Positions 11,629 through 23,528 of a stretch of 64,000 nucleotides of DNA are shown here, piece after piece. Source of the DNA: Celoporthe dispersa (lineage: Eukaryota > Ascomycota > Sordariomycetes > Diaporthales > Cryphonectriaceae). Every line of letters begins with the position of its first letter. The first letter of the stretch is position 1. The notes under the pieces are model-generated. The model was not told where the DNA came from and searched no databases. It saw only the letters and a program-made list of their open reading frames with translations. The position numbers were made by a program, and so were the translations under genes. The stretch is from positions 310,001-374,000 of the forward strand of contig WAID01000004.1 of NCBI GenBank assembly GCA_016584495.1. The letters run 5' to 3'.

Positions 11629-13194
11629 CTAGAGATGATATCTAAAGTCAAGCTCCCGGTCTCCAGTCTTGACCTTTCTCGTGTCCTGAATCTCTCCCCT
11701 GGCGATCCTCTCCTTGTTCCTCGTCTGACGAGAGATATACAGCGCCTTGGAAGCAATAACAAGCTGGGCAACACCAATCGATCCCAAGCTAAACGCATTG
11801 CCCAGCGTATACGGAGCCTTCCGGTAGATCTGTCCGGCCACAATCCCCGCGCAGTTGCCCATCGTCTGCTGGAACCCGATGGCCGCCGCCCGCCTGTAGT
11901 GCGGCGCGACGTTGACGTTCAGCCAGGTCAGGTTGATACCAGGCCCATTGTAGGCGGTAACAGCACAGAGAAAAGTGCCGAAGAACTTGACGCCATTAGA
12001 CACGGGGCTGAGGATGAGGGCGTAGCCGATGATACCGATGAAGTTGGCGAAGACGAGGAAGGGCGAGCGAAGGGTGAAGCGGTCGGAGGCGAAGGAGAGG
12101 GCGAGAAAGCTGCCGCCGCCCACGATGTAGACGGGGATGGTGAGGTACTGGGCCTGGAGGGAGTTGTAGCCCATAGACTCGATGATGGAAGGGAGGAATG
12201 TGGAGAAGCCGTAGAGGAGGATGTCCTGGCAGAACTGAATAGCGCCGCTGGTGGCAAAAGAAATGTGTCTGTCAGCGAGGATCTCTTGGTGATATATGCT
12301 CGATATCGAGAAGAGGACATGTCAGCTGCCTACCTGAACCATAACTTGGGATCGCGAAGCGTGATGAACACCTCCTGCCAGCTGAACTCCTCGGTGCCCA
12401 TATACCGAGCACGCTGCTGGGCTCGGATGCCCATGAGCGCCTTTTTCGCGGTCGTTGAGGAAATATGCGTTGCTTGGGTCGTTGGGCAGCCCAAACCAGA
12501 CGACCAAGGCAACAACCATGCTGAAGATGCCCTCGATGATATACACCCACCTCCAGCCGGCATAGCCACCAACGCCGTCCATCTTCAGGATGAGGTATGC
12601 GAGCAGGCCACCAAAGGCACCAGACAGGGCTGTACACACAAACAGGTACGAGACACGTCTCGCCTGCTCCTCCCGCTTGTACACCATGGTCAGGTACAGG
12701 TTCAGACCCGGAAACAGCCCGCCCTCGCATGCGCCCAGGACCAGCCGGGCAGCATACATGCCGCCGATGCTGGTGATAAAGCCGGAAAATATGGTGGTCA
12801 GCGACCAGATGATACAGAGACTCGTCATCAGGATGCGCGGCGTGATCTTTTTCAGCGCGATGGCCCATGGCGCCTCGACGAGGACGTAGGTGGCGTAGAA
12901 GATGGAGACGGCCGTGGAGATCTCCTCGGTGCTGGCGTGGATATCCTCAGGCATGCCGGCGACCTTGACGTTTCCAATGTTGGCGCGGTCGAGAAAACAG
13001 GAGAGGTAGACGAGCATGATGACGGGGACAAAGAAGAGGTCCAGCTTGGCGAGCAGCTTGCGCTCCTCGGCTGGCTCGATGGTCTCGATCACCGTGGAAG
13101 AAGACGCCGCGGCGCCGTGATCCGTTGACATGGGCCGCTTCTCCATGATGTCGCCCTTGGTGGACAGCTTGTCCAGCGATGGCTGCGCTGACAT
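11629..13194 (-). CDS. MFS transporter, anion:cation symporter (Dal5-like) family, with one internal frameshift
   Basis: Two exons on the minus strand: 13194-12334 and 12268-11629. Corrected, the protein would be about 499 residues with the usual 12 membrane segments. After the cytosolic N-terminus comes the segment holding FLDRANIGN, the hallmark of the ACS family that imports allantoate, nicotinate, pantothenate and similar organic anions. The reading frame breaks at the T run 12442-12446 (five A on the sense strand), where removing one A continues FLNDREK directly into ALMGIRAQQ. It also makes exon 1 end in the phase exon 2 needs. As written, translation would stop early. The cargo is unknown. 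The ATG at 13194 was chosen because the longer frame begins with TTG. Confidence 0.8.
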
Positions 13195-15439
13195 AGCTCG
13201 TGGGCCACTGGACGGGTTGCAAGGTTTCAAGTGTGTATAGCGACAGGAAAGCCTTTGCCTGGCCTACTCGGGCTCTGAGTAAATAAAGATTTGATCAAAA
13301 CCGGCCCTGCAGGACCTCTTCTTTAATAAAATACTCATGGCTTCCAATAGTCCTAATGATAGTGACTGTACATAATATTGGTGGCTCCCGGCATATGGAG
13401 ACGCCACCCGACGGAGCAGATGAGACAATCTGAGATAAGCCGAAGGGATACCCGTAGGCTGGACGACGCTATCAATCAATTAGGTATAACAGGTTATAAC
13501 ATACTATCAGCATTCGCCCGATGGGAGGGGGAGCGTGTCTCCACACCAGCGAGCGTTGCCATTTATGGGCCCATGACTCTCTTTTTTCGCTGCTCAGCTC
13601 TCTCACAGTCTGGTGCCGACTCCGATCCACCCTCCCCCCTCTCCCCCAAGGATTACCTCGCCGCTAAGACATCATCGGTGGGCTAGGCCGCCTGGCGGTT
13701 GATTAACAGTTGTCGTGGGGGAGACACCGAGAGGCGATCGGACAGGCTTCCCGACGTGTGGGGCTGAATTCAAATGTTCACAGGACCTCCGCTGAGTACA
13801 TTGCATATGCACCTATAACAGCTTAATACTCTAGCGAAGGAGCATATTAATAACGTCTAGCTGTGAGGATCGATAGATATCTCTCCGCACCTTTACTTTA
13901 GAATCTGACGATTCTCTTGAACAGGGGCTATATCGAGATTGCAGTGCTTTAAGATTTTTGTGATGAAGCAGGGCATGGGTCTGCATACTTCCTAACCCAT
14001 GCACCTCTGCCAGTATCTTGAGGTGCAATTTATAGACAGTATAACATTGCTAATATACTATGCGTTATGACCCCTCTACCTTCGTAAACCCGTGATGCAC
14101 TCAAAATCCGTGGTGCACGCCTCAAGAGCAAATTGATCGCAGCATTCTTGTCAATTCGCGTCCGGAATCTTTTTTATTTAACATCTAGAAGGAGCCCAGG
14201 GATAGGATAGGCACGACTGTACCAGCACATGGGCCATCCAAGTAGCCAGTATCGACAAGGAATTATCTTGTAGCCACGTCATAGTAGTGTCTCACCATAT
14301 CATAAAAATGCGGCCGCGTCGCCGATGATGCAGCTTAAAGATATCTAGTTAAAAGATGCTTTCTGTACGTCAGAAGGCTCCAGGAGGTCGATGACTCCTA
14401 GGCGGGAATCAACTATTAAGCCACAAATCAGAACAGGCTCGCATCGTGGCACACCTACCAAAAAAAAAAAAAAAAAAAAAAAAAGAGTACAGATGATGTG
14501 TGCCTATTTATCCCAACCTAGAATGTATACCTGATAGTCTTATAATTTTGTCGGCTATGACTCGGTGCGATCCAGCCCTCGTCTCTGAAAAAATTAAACG
14601 GGCGATGACAGCTTCTGTCGAACTGGCGGTGAATGCCAGGCAGGGTTGGTGAGACGGTGCGACAAGCCTGATAACGGGATATCTGGACAACAATCTCCTG
14701 TCATCAAGGTAACCGTCCCTGGATTTTAGATTGAGATACTAAAAGTATAGCAATTACGCCCAATACTCATCAACCTCGGAGATATTCACCTATCTACATT
14801 CTTGCTGTGGTACGTACGCCAGGTTCGGTGTTGGTCCCCGACGAGGCTGGCATGGTGGTCTTCCAATGTCGCATGAGGCCAAATTGGTAACTGTTTCAGC
14901 TCCCATGAAGCATGATGGCCATACCAAAGCTGGAAGAAACCAGCGTGCATGCACAGCGAGCACTGCATATTAGGGCGGCTTTAGAGTGCTTCTGTACATG
15001 TATTTACACCCTAGTTTACTGGTGCTAAGCCCTTAGGCATGCGGAAAGCCCCCGCCCCACGTTCACTTATCACCCCGTTTAGCCGTAGCCGAAGCCGACG
15101 ACGTGCGTCTCTTCTGCTCTCGCACTCCGCCGTCAGCGCCAAACGCCCTTGCTTCGCCTCGATGACCTTCCACCCATGTGACCCTCCTCGCAGAGCCTCA
15201 ATGCCTCCAAAACTCGAGACCCGAGACCTGAGACCTCGACTCATTCATCAAGTCGTCCATTTGTCATAGATATTTCATCCTGGTGGATCTTCTATTCCCT
15301 CTTCCCCATGGAGTCGGGACACCGTGCCGACGACAAAGACTTTTGCGCTCTGGCTGGGCTGAGCTGAACAAGAAACTTCACAGCTGTTTCTCTCCTTTTT
15401 TTTTTCTCCAGATCGACGGCCTATTGACTCCACTCTGCC
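13195..15439. other. Long AT-rich spacer
   Basis: No coding region is convincing. A run of 25 A lies at 14460-14484. This region separates the divergent carrier and Zn2Cys6 regulator genes and would hold both promoters. No transposon ends were seen. Confidence 0.45.
14460..14484 (+). repeat. Poly(A) run, 25 bases
   Basis: An uninterrupted run of 25 A. No target-site duplication or retroelement coding sequence is evident around it, so it is best called a simple repeat. Confidence 0.8.
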
Positions 15440-18035
15440 ATGCCTCGCGTGGCATCTCATGGTTCCGCTGGCTCACCCACCAGGGCTAGTGAGAACCTGC
15501 TGAGGCCCGTTGCGTGAGTTCCCCCTCTCCACCTCTCCACAGCCTGCCATCTCGCTGCTGCTGCTGTCCCTGTAGGTCAAGGGATCCAGCAGGTGAGTGG
15601 ATTATGCTGACAAGATGCGCATCAGATGTACCCGTTGTCGCGATCGTCGATCTTACTGCTCGAAAGACCGGCCAAAATGTACAAGATGCCAGGCGGGCCG
15701 CTTCGACTGTGTCTACGAGACTGCCAGAAAGATCACAGTCAATGAAGCGTGAGCATCTCTTACAATCATTCAGGGTCCTATCAAGGCTTCACTCCTTCTA
15801 GGCTGACCGCAATTAGATATCTGAGACGCCTGCAAGCTAAGGTCAAATTCTACGAAGGTGCGACCATCTCAAAAAGATATAACTAACCTCGGGTTCGAGA
15901 GTGGGCCATGCCCTCCACCTTCTTGGCATCGCTGACCTTGTCCCAGAGGCATATCCTCAACTCCGCATGGACGCTGGAAAGACTGCATCGACACGACCCT
16001 CATCCACCCTCGAGCAAGACGACGAGATCGAAGATGACTTGTTGCTCCCTGAGGAGTTTACCCAGCTGAGCGTGGAGTCTCCCCGAAGCACATCTACAGG
16101 TACGCTGCCGGATGGGAGTGGTTTTTTGCCCAATCTCCCTCCTCAGAATTGCCTGGCTGACCCGCTCCACCCAGGCTTCAAAGGCCCCGCGCACTCGGAC
16201 CACTTCCTAAAGAGTTTTGGCAAAGCTTCTCTGCTGCAGGACGACGGGAGTCTGGATCAGCATGAAGACTTCTACGACAGAGAGGCTCTCCCTTCGCGGC
16301 GGTTCTCGCAGAACAGTCTTATCCGGCTACCTCCGATGGATATCGCCCGACAGCTATATGCGGCGCAGTACACGTATATCGGCACGATCTTCGCCTGGAC
16401 CGACCCGGCTGCTTTCGAAAGCCTCATGCACGAGGCGTACCAGGGGCCTCCAGACCTCGGCGACCTCAACTCTTGTCTGGTCCACGCAAAACTGCTCGTC
16501 ATCCTGGCGTTTGGGAAGATGTATTCGGTCAATCAGTGGATTGACTGGCAGGGGCCTCCCGGGTTTGACTACTTCACTCGCGCACTGGAGCTTCTTCCCG
16601 ACATGCATGAGGAGGGATCCATCCTTTCGTCGAGACCCTTGCTCTCGTTGGCTACTTTATGCAGAACCTGAACAGGAGGGACGCCGCGTTCTTATATATC
16701 GGCATGGCCCTTAAAATGGCCATCACGCTCGGCCTACACCAGGAGTCCACCAACAGCGACCTGGACGATGTCACGAGAGAGCGCAGGAGGCGTGTCTGGT
16801 GGAGTGTTTATAGCCTGGACCGTATCCACTGCGTCAAATCGGGCAATCCGATCACCATCCATGACGAGGACATCGGCGTGGCGTTCCCGTCCAAGCTCCC
16901 GCGTGAGCCTGATTACTCGGCTGCAGACGCCCTCAGAAATTACACCAAGCTATCTCAGATCTGTGGCGAGATCACCGTGAGCATCTACCGCCGCACACCC
17001 AAATCCGGAGTGACCCTGATGGCAGCCGTGAAGAAGATCATCATGGCTCTGTCCAAGTGGCACCAGGAGCTTCCCGAGGAGCTGCGCTTCGACCCGGCAC
17101 GCCTGAGCATCAGCCGGGAGTCCGTTTCGACACTCCTCCACTACTCCCAGTGCATCAACATGACAGCACGGCCGCTGCTCTTCCATGTAGTACAGAAGCG
17201 CCTCAAGACAGGCCTGGCCGACAAGGAGCGAGACTGGAGGGAGGGTCTGACACAGACCACCGTCAAAGTCATCGAAATGTGTGTGGCTGCGTCCCAGGAC
17301 ACGATCAATATGATGACCATCGCCGCTCAGAAGAATCTCGTTGCCACCTATGGTTACATGGACTCGGAGCATGCCTTTTCAGCGGCCATAGTCCTCGTCA
17401 TGGTCTGTGTGGCGTTCCCCGCTGACCGGCAGAACACCAGCTCCATGAACGCGGCCCTCGAGCTCCTCCGGGCCATGTCGCAGAAGGGCAACAGTCACAT
17501 GGCAACCCGCTACGAACTCCTGGACCGCCTTAGGACCACATTCATTCCAGATGCCGTGCCGATTGCCACCACCCTGGACGAGCAGCCACTGGCGTCAGCA
17601 CAGGTCTTCCAGATGTCTCCAGCTACGTCCCCTTCTGCCACCCGTCAGCAGCAGCCTTTGTCGGCTTTGTCTGCTAGCAACATCGAGGTTCCTCGACGTC
17701 TCTCCCTGCAGCAAGCGGATACAGTCCCAGGCCACGACCCAGTCGTCACTGTCCCAGCTGGGGGCGCTAGGATGAACCTGCGCCCAGGCTTACAAGTCAC
17801 CAGCGGCCTCCCGCGGCAATCCTTGTGGCAGATGCCAGACTTCACGTTCTTGACTAACCCGAGCCTGGGTGAGGGCATGTTCTACGATGTGGACATGAGT
17901 GGTGTGGGCAACAACAACCAGGACTTTTGGGAAGAGGCGTTTGCGAATCCTGCTGGGGACCCGGGCAACACGCTGATGGAGAGCCTGGAATGGACACAAT
18001 CTGCCATGGATCAATATAGCGGCCACGAAATTTAA
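15440..18035 (+). CDS. Zn2Cys6 transcription factor with fungal middle homology region, one internal frameshift
   Basis: Exons 15440-15513, 15626-15748, 15817-15857 and 15902-18035. The zinc cluster CTRCRDRRSYC...CTRCQAGRFDC has perfect C-X2-C-X6-C-X6-C-X2-C-X6-C spacing and starts at the second exon, after a 25-residue leader. A short linker and leucine-containing helix (YLRRLQAKVKFYE) follow. The middle homology region includes RRRVWWSVYSLDRIHC around position 16795-16845. The C-terminal third is rich in Gln, Ser and Pro, as in activation domains. The frame breaks at the T run 16625-16627. One extra T would turn SILSSRP into SILFVETLALVGY and connect the two halves. Regulated genes are unknown. 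It is divergent from the ACS carrier, a possible target. Confidence 0.83.
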
Positions 18036-21000
18036 GACCCCGAAAGAGCAGGCTTGGGTGATGAGTCGGAAGATTGATAAGGTGAGAGAGCAGGCTTTGT
18101 CGGCTTGGGGAGTTGGTTGGGCAGATTGTCGAGAATGTCTTCACCGCTTGCGCCAGGTAAGCCTCTTCAACAATTTTAGATTCTCCAACATACAAAATTT
18201 CTCACTATTTACATTGAGTAGTCTTAAGACTCATTTGAGAGGCTCTTGCTAACGTTTCTGACTTGCAGACTTCGTATGCCGACAAATCTTTGAATGTTTG
18301 ATGAGACAATGACTACAAAAGAGAGTGATGGTAGTGCAACAACCCATTTCACCAATTTCTACAAATAAATAACGGATAGCAACCCATTCGCAAGCTGGAA
18401 AATTAGTGTTCAAATTCACCTGATCTATATAAATATTTCTCTATATTATTCGTCCAGGTGTATTTGATAAATTTTTAGTCTGTCTATCCCAACCCTGTTC
18501 CTCACCACGGGCATACTTTTTCAGACCAGACTGCTTTCTTGTTGTCATATTATGATATCCGGTAAAATTGTCATTCAATTCTGAAATTCTCAGGTTTTCT
18601 TCCGGGTGAATGTATCGTCCTTAGTTCTAACCTCGTTGTTGGCACACCTCGAATTGTTCGCATTGTCCGCCCAAGGGCTTTTTAGCACTCTTCAGTTTTT
18701 CGCATTATTTCTTGTCCTTCCAGCTTCACCCACTCGCATCCACGAAACCATCCCCCACAGCAATGATGTTGTTTCGTTCTTGAACCTCACTGAGAGCCAT
18801 GGCGGTAGCGAGCCCCTTGGCCATACGGACCACAGAAATGAGCTCTCTTGGATCTGGTCACTCCGGAACAGCTTGCATGGAGCTGACGGCTGCAGCAGCG
18901 GTCTTGACCGTAAGGACCACAAGAATATCCTTACTGGAATATCTGGCCACTCTGGGATGACCAGCTGCGACTTCTGTGACCAACAACTAGTCCTGTGCGC
19001 GAAGATAAGAAGTATCGCTTGATGTGGTCCACCTGAGAGAGATATAGCGAGCAGATGAAGACGTCACAGGTCACCTTCAAGCCCTTCTCCTTTCTGAGCA
19101 CGACAAGCTTGACTTCATCCTTTGTGGTGATTGAGATAGTGTAATAAACATCCTCTAACGATAGATGTCTGCTATGATTCGGTTGTGGAGTCTGCCCCAG
19201 ATGCTCAATCCATACTAGAAATAGCAGGACCAGTAAATATGGATCCAAGAAGAGAGGGAGAGAGATACGGATATGGCAACAGAAACACGAGGCTGCAGAC
19301 GGCTGGTGGGTGTGGCAGCGGACGAGAAAGGCTACACATATCAGCCTTTTTTAAGCAGATAGAACCCCTTTCATGGCTGGACAAAGAAGTTTGTCCAATA
19401 TCAGGGTTGAGAATATGGAATGGTCCCGGTCAGACTTCAAGATCTTGATTTCCCTTGCCGTGCCTTGTGTTTGTCCATCTCTCCGGGTCCAGCCCGCATA
19501 TTGTCTTCGAATTTATCTGTCTTGCTTGCAATCTTCTTCGATGCACGTGTTGAAGCCGCGGAAAGTCATTTTGATCTGGACCTAGGCAGACGCTGATACG
19601 GGGCCGGTATTTTGATCGATTGGTCGTAGAATGACTGCTGTGTAATGGAAGAACTATTCGTGCATGCTGGGTTGATCCGTGGTGGCATATCCGAAGGCCA
19701 GTCTTTGTATCCTGAGCCATAAAACAGAATATGGAAGGTCTGAGAGGGCGGCGGAGCTCAGTCCTGGTTTGCTGGCTGTCTGATAAGGTCTGTGCTCCTA
19801 GAAGACTACCGAGTCGATGAAGTCGCCTAGATGAGGGATGAGGATTGCGGATAGCCATGGAGGGACTGTCTTCGTCTTCCGAACAGGTTTAGATATCAAA
19901 GACCACACCGTCACCGTGAAGTAAGAGGTATGGCCTGCCCAGGAGCAGGTGAGTAAACCAAAGCTCACCCTTTGATTGCCGCTGTAACCCTTGGGAGGAG
20001 TTGTCTAGCCTCAAGAGAGGAAGTTGGCTATATTGACGGCCACAAATATCAGTCGCAGAGCCGCCCCGCAACCGCCACTGTAGTCGTCTTTTTGCACGAA
20101 ATCGTACCAGTGACGATTAATATCGGAATTTGTGTTGTCAAGCGGTCTCACCACAGGGTCTTTTGTCTTCTGCAGGCTCCATATAGATCACCTTCATCGT
20201 CAGGTGTAGGAGCATGCACCATATCATCGGCGGGCGGCCCGTGACGACATGGACAGTCCGGTCAGCCGAGGCCACCCATGATACGGACCGCCCGGCCAGC
20301 CAACACCAATAACCTCATAAGCCTGGTACCAGGGTTCAAAGATCTCCCCCCTGTCTTTGCAAAGCCCACGACGTGGCCTCATTGATAATAGAATAGGACG
20401 CCACATAAAATATAGGGCTTCTCCAAGATCTACCCATATGCTCTCAGAACTTTTGCAGACCAAACATGTGCATTGTCGACAGACAACGAGGAGCATTGCT
20501 AGTGCGTGTATAGATTGCTGGACCAAGCGGAGGCGGTTCGTTTTCGGGGGACATTGGTGAATCTTCTTGGCAGCCTTGATTAGACTGAGATGCTCTGCGC
20601 TGATGTACAGAGACTTCATCCACGAGACTCGACAGTGGACGAGTACGCTGCGACCTCTCCAAACTATCCTCCTGGGCGCTGAGTTTCGACATAGGGTGGT
20701 GTCGGAGACATGGTGTGTCTACACCGTTTAGTTGTTACCTAACGGCCATCTCATCGCCTTTTTCGGTACAGCTTGGCGAAGTTGCCCCATGATACTTCCT
20801 TCAATGCCACCAGGAAGCTGGGAATAAAGAGTGATGGGCGTCACAATAGCACAACTTGAACGGATATTGTCGCGACCGAGAATAGTCCCTGCAGGTGGGG
20901 AGACGAGCTATCCATGCCGATTTTAGTCTTGGTAGCCAGATAGGGGCACAGGCTGTAGTGGCGCTCTGTGTGTGGCTGACCCAATAGCTGCTTATTGAGC

Positions 21001-21855
21001 AGAGGAAAGCCGTCTTAAAGAAGGATGAGGGCTTGCAAAAAGAAAAAAAGAACTCTAGTTTCTACGGAAAGGGATTCCATATTTATAGACCACAGCTGCA
21101 CCTCACTGACGGTGCATTCCCAACCGCATCACTTCAAATAGTCACCGTTCTCCAGATGTCAGAACATGATCAAGACTGATGGAGAGTAACAAACAGAACT
21201 CGGGTAATCACACAGCGATTATATTAAAGCGAGACGGTCAGTGATGCGATACAACACTCCAGTATCAAAACTAACTGTCGTCTGCTGTTTCCCTCAAGAG
21301 TTTCTTTCTAGATACCGCAGACCAGGCCCTTTGCAAGCTGTCTCAGCACTTGCGGTTCTCGGACTAATACATGGTCATGCCATATCATCATCACGCGATG
21401 TAATTTGGCCAGCATAAGCTCTGCACCAGCACTGAACCAGGTGGAACACCTGGATTTTCAGAAAGCGGCTGCGGGGTTAAGATGCAGCGGTCGATGGGGC
21501 CTCTGCGCTGGAACAGATTTGGGGCGGAATCAGCATAAGTAAATACTTTGCTAGCTCCTTCAGTTCGAATGTATAGACTTGGAATCTTCCTTCTTTTTTT
21601 TTATACCCTAGAGCAAGATAATATGCCTTTTTCTCTTAATCATCATCTAGCCTACCCGCCCTAATAAGATCTCCTTTCATACTTCACCAATCAAGGTGGT
21701 CAGTTATATCGTCGGTTGGAAGTTCAACCGAGCTTTTATTGTGCTAAAACTCTCTCGAACCTCTCTCATATACGTATCAGTTTTGCTTTGAACCACATGA
21801 AGAACCGCCTCCTGGAATTTGCCATTGACAGTACGACACCCATAATTGCAATGCA
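18036..21855. other. Gene-poor region with scattered coding-like fragments on the minus strand
   Basis: No intact gene could be built in these 3.8 kb. Minus-strand fragments look coding-like but are broken. One begins with ATG at 20692 and runs 82 codons to a stop at 20444. A fragment at about 20120-20020 contains RHWYDFVQKDDYSGG. Another at about 19170-18950 contains SLEDVYYTISITTKDEV. None is a family I recognise and they do not join by plausible introns. The stretch may be a decayed gene or genes, or coincidental open frames. Confidence 0.35.
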
Positions 21856-23122
21856 CTAAGCACAGTCCCAGTTATTCCGAAAAGGATCGCCAGAGAAAAA
21901 AGCAGCTATGGTGACCCAATAGGCGTGCCGAGGGCCCTTCCTTCTTTCAGCCCATCTACCAGCTGCCGAAGCGGGTGTGGGATCTTCAGCCTCCTCGTGA
22001 ATGAGCTGGAGACGGACAGCCCAGTATGGGTAGACGTCGAAGAGATCCGTGACGCTGAGAATGGGTCTCTCAAATTTTTCGTACTCAGGTTCTCCTTTGA
22101 AGTAGACATCAAACGGTGCAGAAAGTCTCTCGTCTCGTGCTGGGGACTTCAACCACCATCTAGGCCATTGCCGGTTCGCTCTGATAAGTGATTCAAGCCA
22201 AATGCGATCTGTCGGCGGAAAGAGTAGGGTGATGGTCATCAAAGTTTCGACAACAAAGTCTGCTGGAAAACAACCACTGTGGTCACTTTGAGCTTCTGAT
22301 TCTCTGGGCCCGGGGGAATCGTTTGAATCATAGGGATTCAGACTTTTTCTAAAGTTGATATTGGGAGGAGGGGAATAAAAAGAAAGAAAAGATAAAATGG
22401 GAAGTGCGAGCGGGTTTATTGACTTACGTTCTTAATGTGCTGAGCATATCGGTATTTGCAGCGTCTTGAGACTCCTTCATCATCTCAAGAAGCGACACAA
22501 TCTCGAAAACACGCAACTTCTTGCTATCGCGATCTAGATGCAAATGATCTGCGAGATGTGTTGTCCATTCCAATTCCACACCGGCATAGGCTCTCAAATA
22601 TCTAGCAGTGAGCCTACTCCTCTTGATGGCAGACAAGGTAGAAGCGTTTAGAGGTTTGAGCTTCCGGTAGTGGTTTGCGAAGACTGCGTGCAGAGAATCG
22701 GTATCTTTCCAACGTAGCCTCGTGTAATGGCCAGAGATTTCGGCTTGCCCGCTCATGGCAAGGCTGGTGGCCCATACAATCCTGACAGCTTTTGACAGCG
22801 CGTGATCTGTTCGAAATCCTGTCTGGTTTATCTTCAACCTGACATGATCTGTCATATGCGGTAGGTGTACACCATGGTGCTCTGATATGCCTGTTTCCAC
22901 TTTTCCATTACGGATATCGTCCACGCAGGCTTTCAACGCAGATTTCTTGACGCTGATATTGTTCTTGAGGAAATCAACAAAGAACATTACCTCATCTGTC
23001 TCGTTCCTTAACTGCCCATAGCAGTATCGAAAGTAGGCTCGAAGCTGCCTGTCTCTCTCTTCATTATGCTCAGGCAGGCCCCAGATGTGTTGCACAAGAG
23101 CTTTTCTTGTCTCTCGATCCAT
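21856..23122 (-). CDS. Conserved fungal hypothetical protein (family with LEWTTHLADHL motif)
   Basis: Two exons on the minus strand (23122-22428 and 22276-21856) join through a GTAAGT donor and CAG acceptor in correct phase, giving 371 residues. No enzyme motif is visible. The middle part has AGVELEWTTHLADHL followed by a short segment and FPADFVVETLMTITLLFPP. From memory, this arrangement recurs in a large, function-unknown fungal family often found near incompatibility-type genes, frequently ending in a membrane segment. Here the C-terminus stops just after HAYWVTIAAFF, so such a segment would be short or missing. It is divergent from the protease-TPR gene with 406 bases between the two start codons, so the pair may share control. 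Confidence 0.7.
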
Positions 23123-23528
23123 GCTCGCTCGACTCCGGGTCTTCTAGTTCGCGATTTTTTTTGTTGTTGTATAGAATAGGGGAAGGAAGGAAAAGAAGTC
23201 GAAATTTCCCATCCCCAATGTGAGGTCTTTGGGGGCTGTAAGCAATCGATTCAAAGGGGCTAGTATATGGGGGGCTTGTGTGGCTGACTCCTGTTTAAGC
23301 GCTTACATTGCGAATCGCTGATCCTTCAGGTCAAATGGTCTGTCTACTTTTTCTACTTCGGTGAATAGCACTTGTTGAAAGCTAATACCCCGCTTCTGCA
23401 AGAGTTTCAAACACAAAGCTCAGATTTACATGTCAGATTTGCATGTCAAATTGCCCCCGAAGCCTTGAATGTGTTCCGATCACCCTTTCTTTCCTTTCCT
23501 TCTTTACAAATGATGGCACCAAGTCGAA
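23123..23528. promoter_or_regulatory. Shared intergenic region of the divergent hypothetical and protease-TPR genes
   Basis: These 406 bases separate two start codons pointing away from each other, so both promoters must lie here or overlap. No named factor site was recognised. Basis: position only. Confidence 0.4.

Noticed and set aside
11635..13128. Plus-strand open frame of 497 codons
   Set aside because: It is the antisense of the ACS carrier, with strange Asp/Gly/Arg-rich composition and no domain. The opposite strand has clear MFS motifs.
14460..14484. Poly(A) run as a retroposon tail
   Set aside because: No element body, internal promoter or flanking target duplication could be seen.
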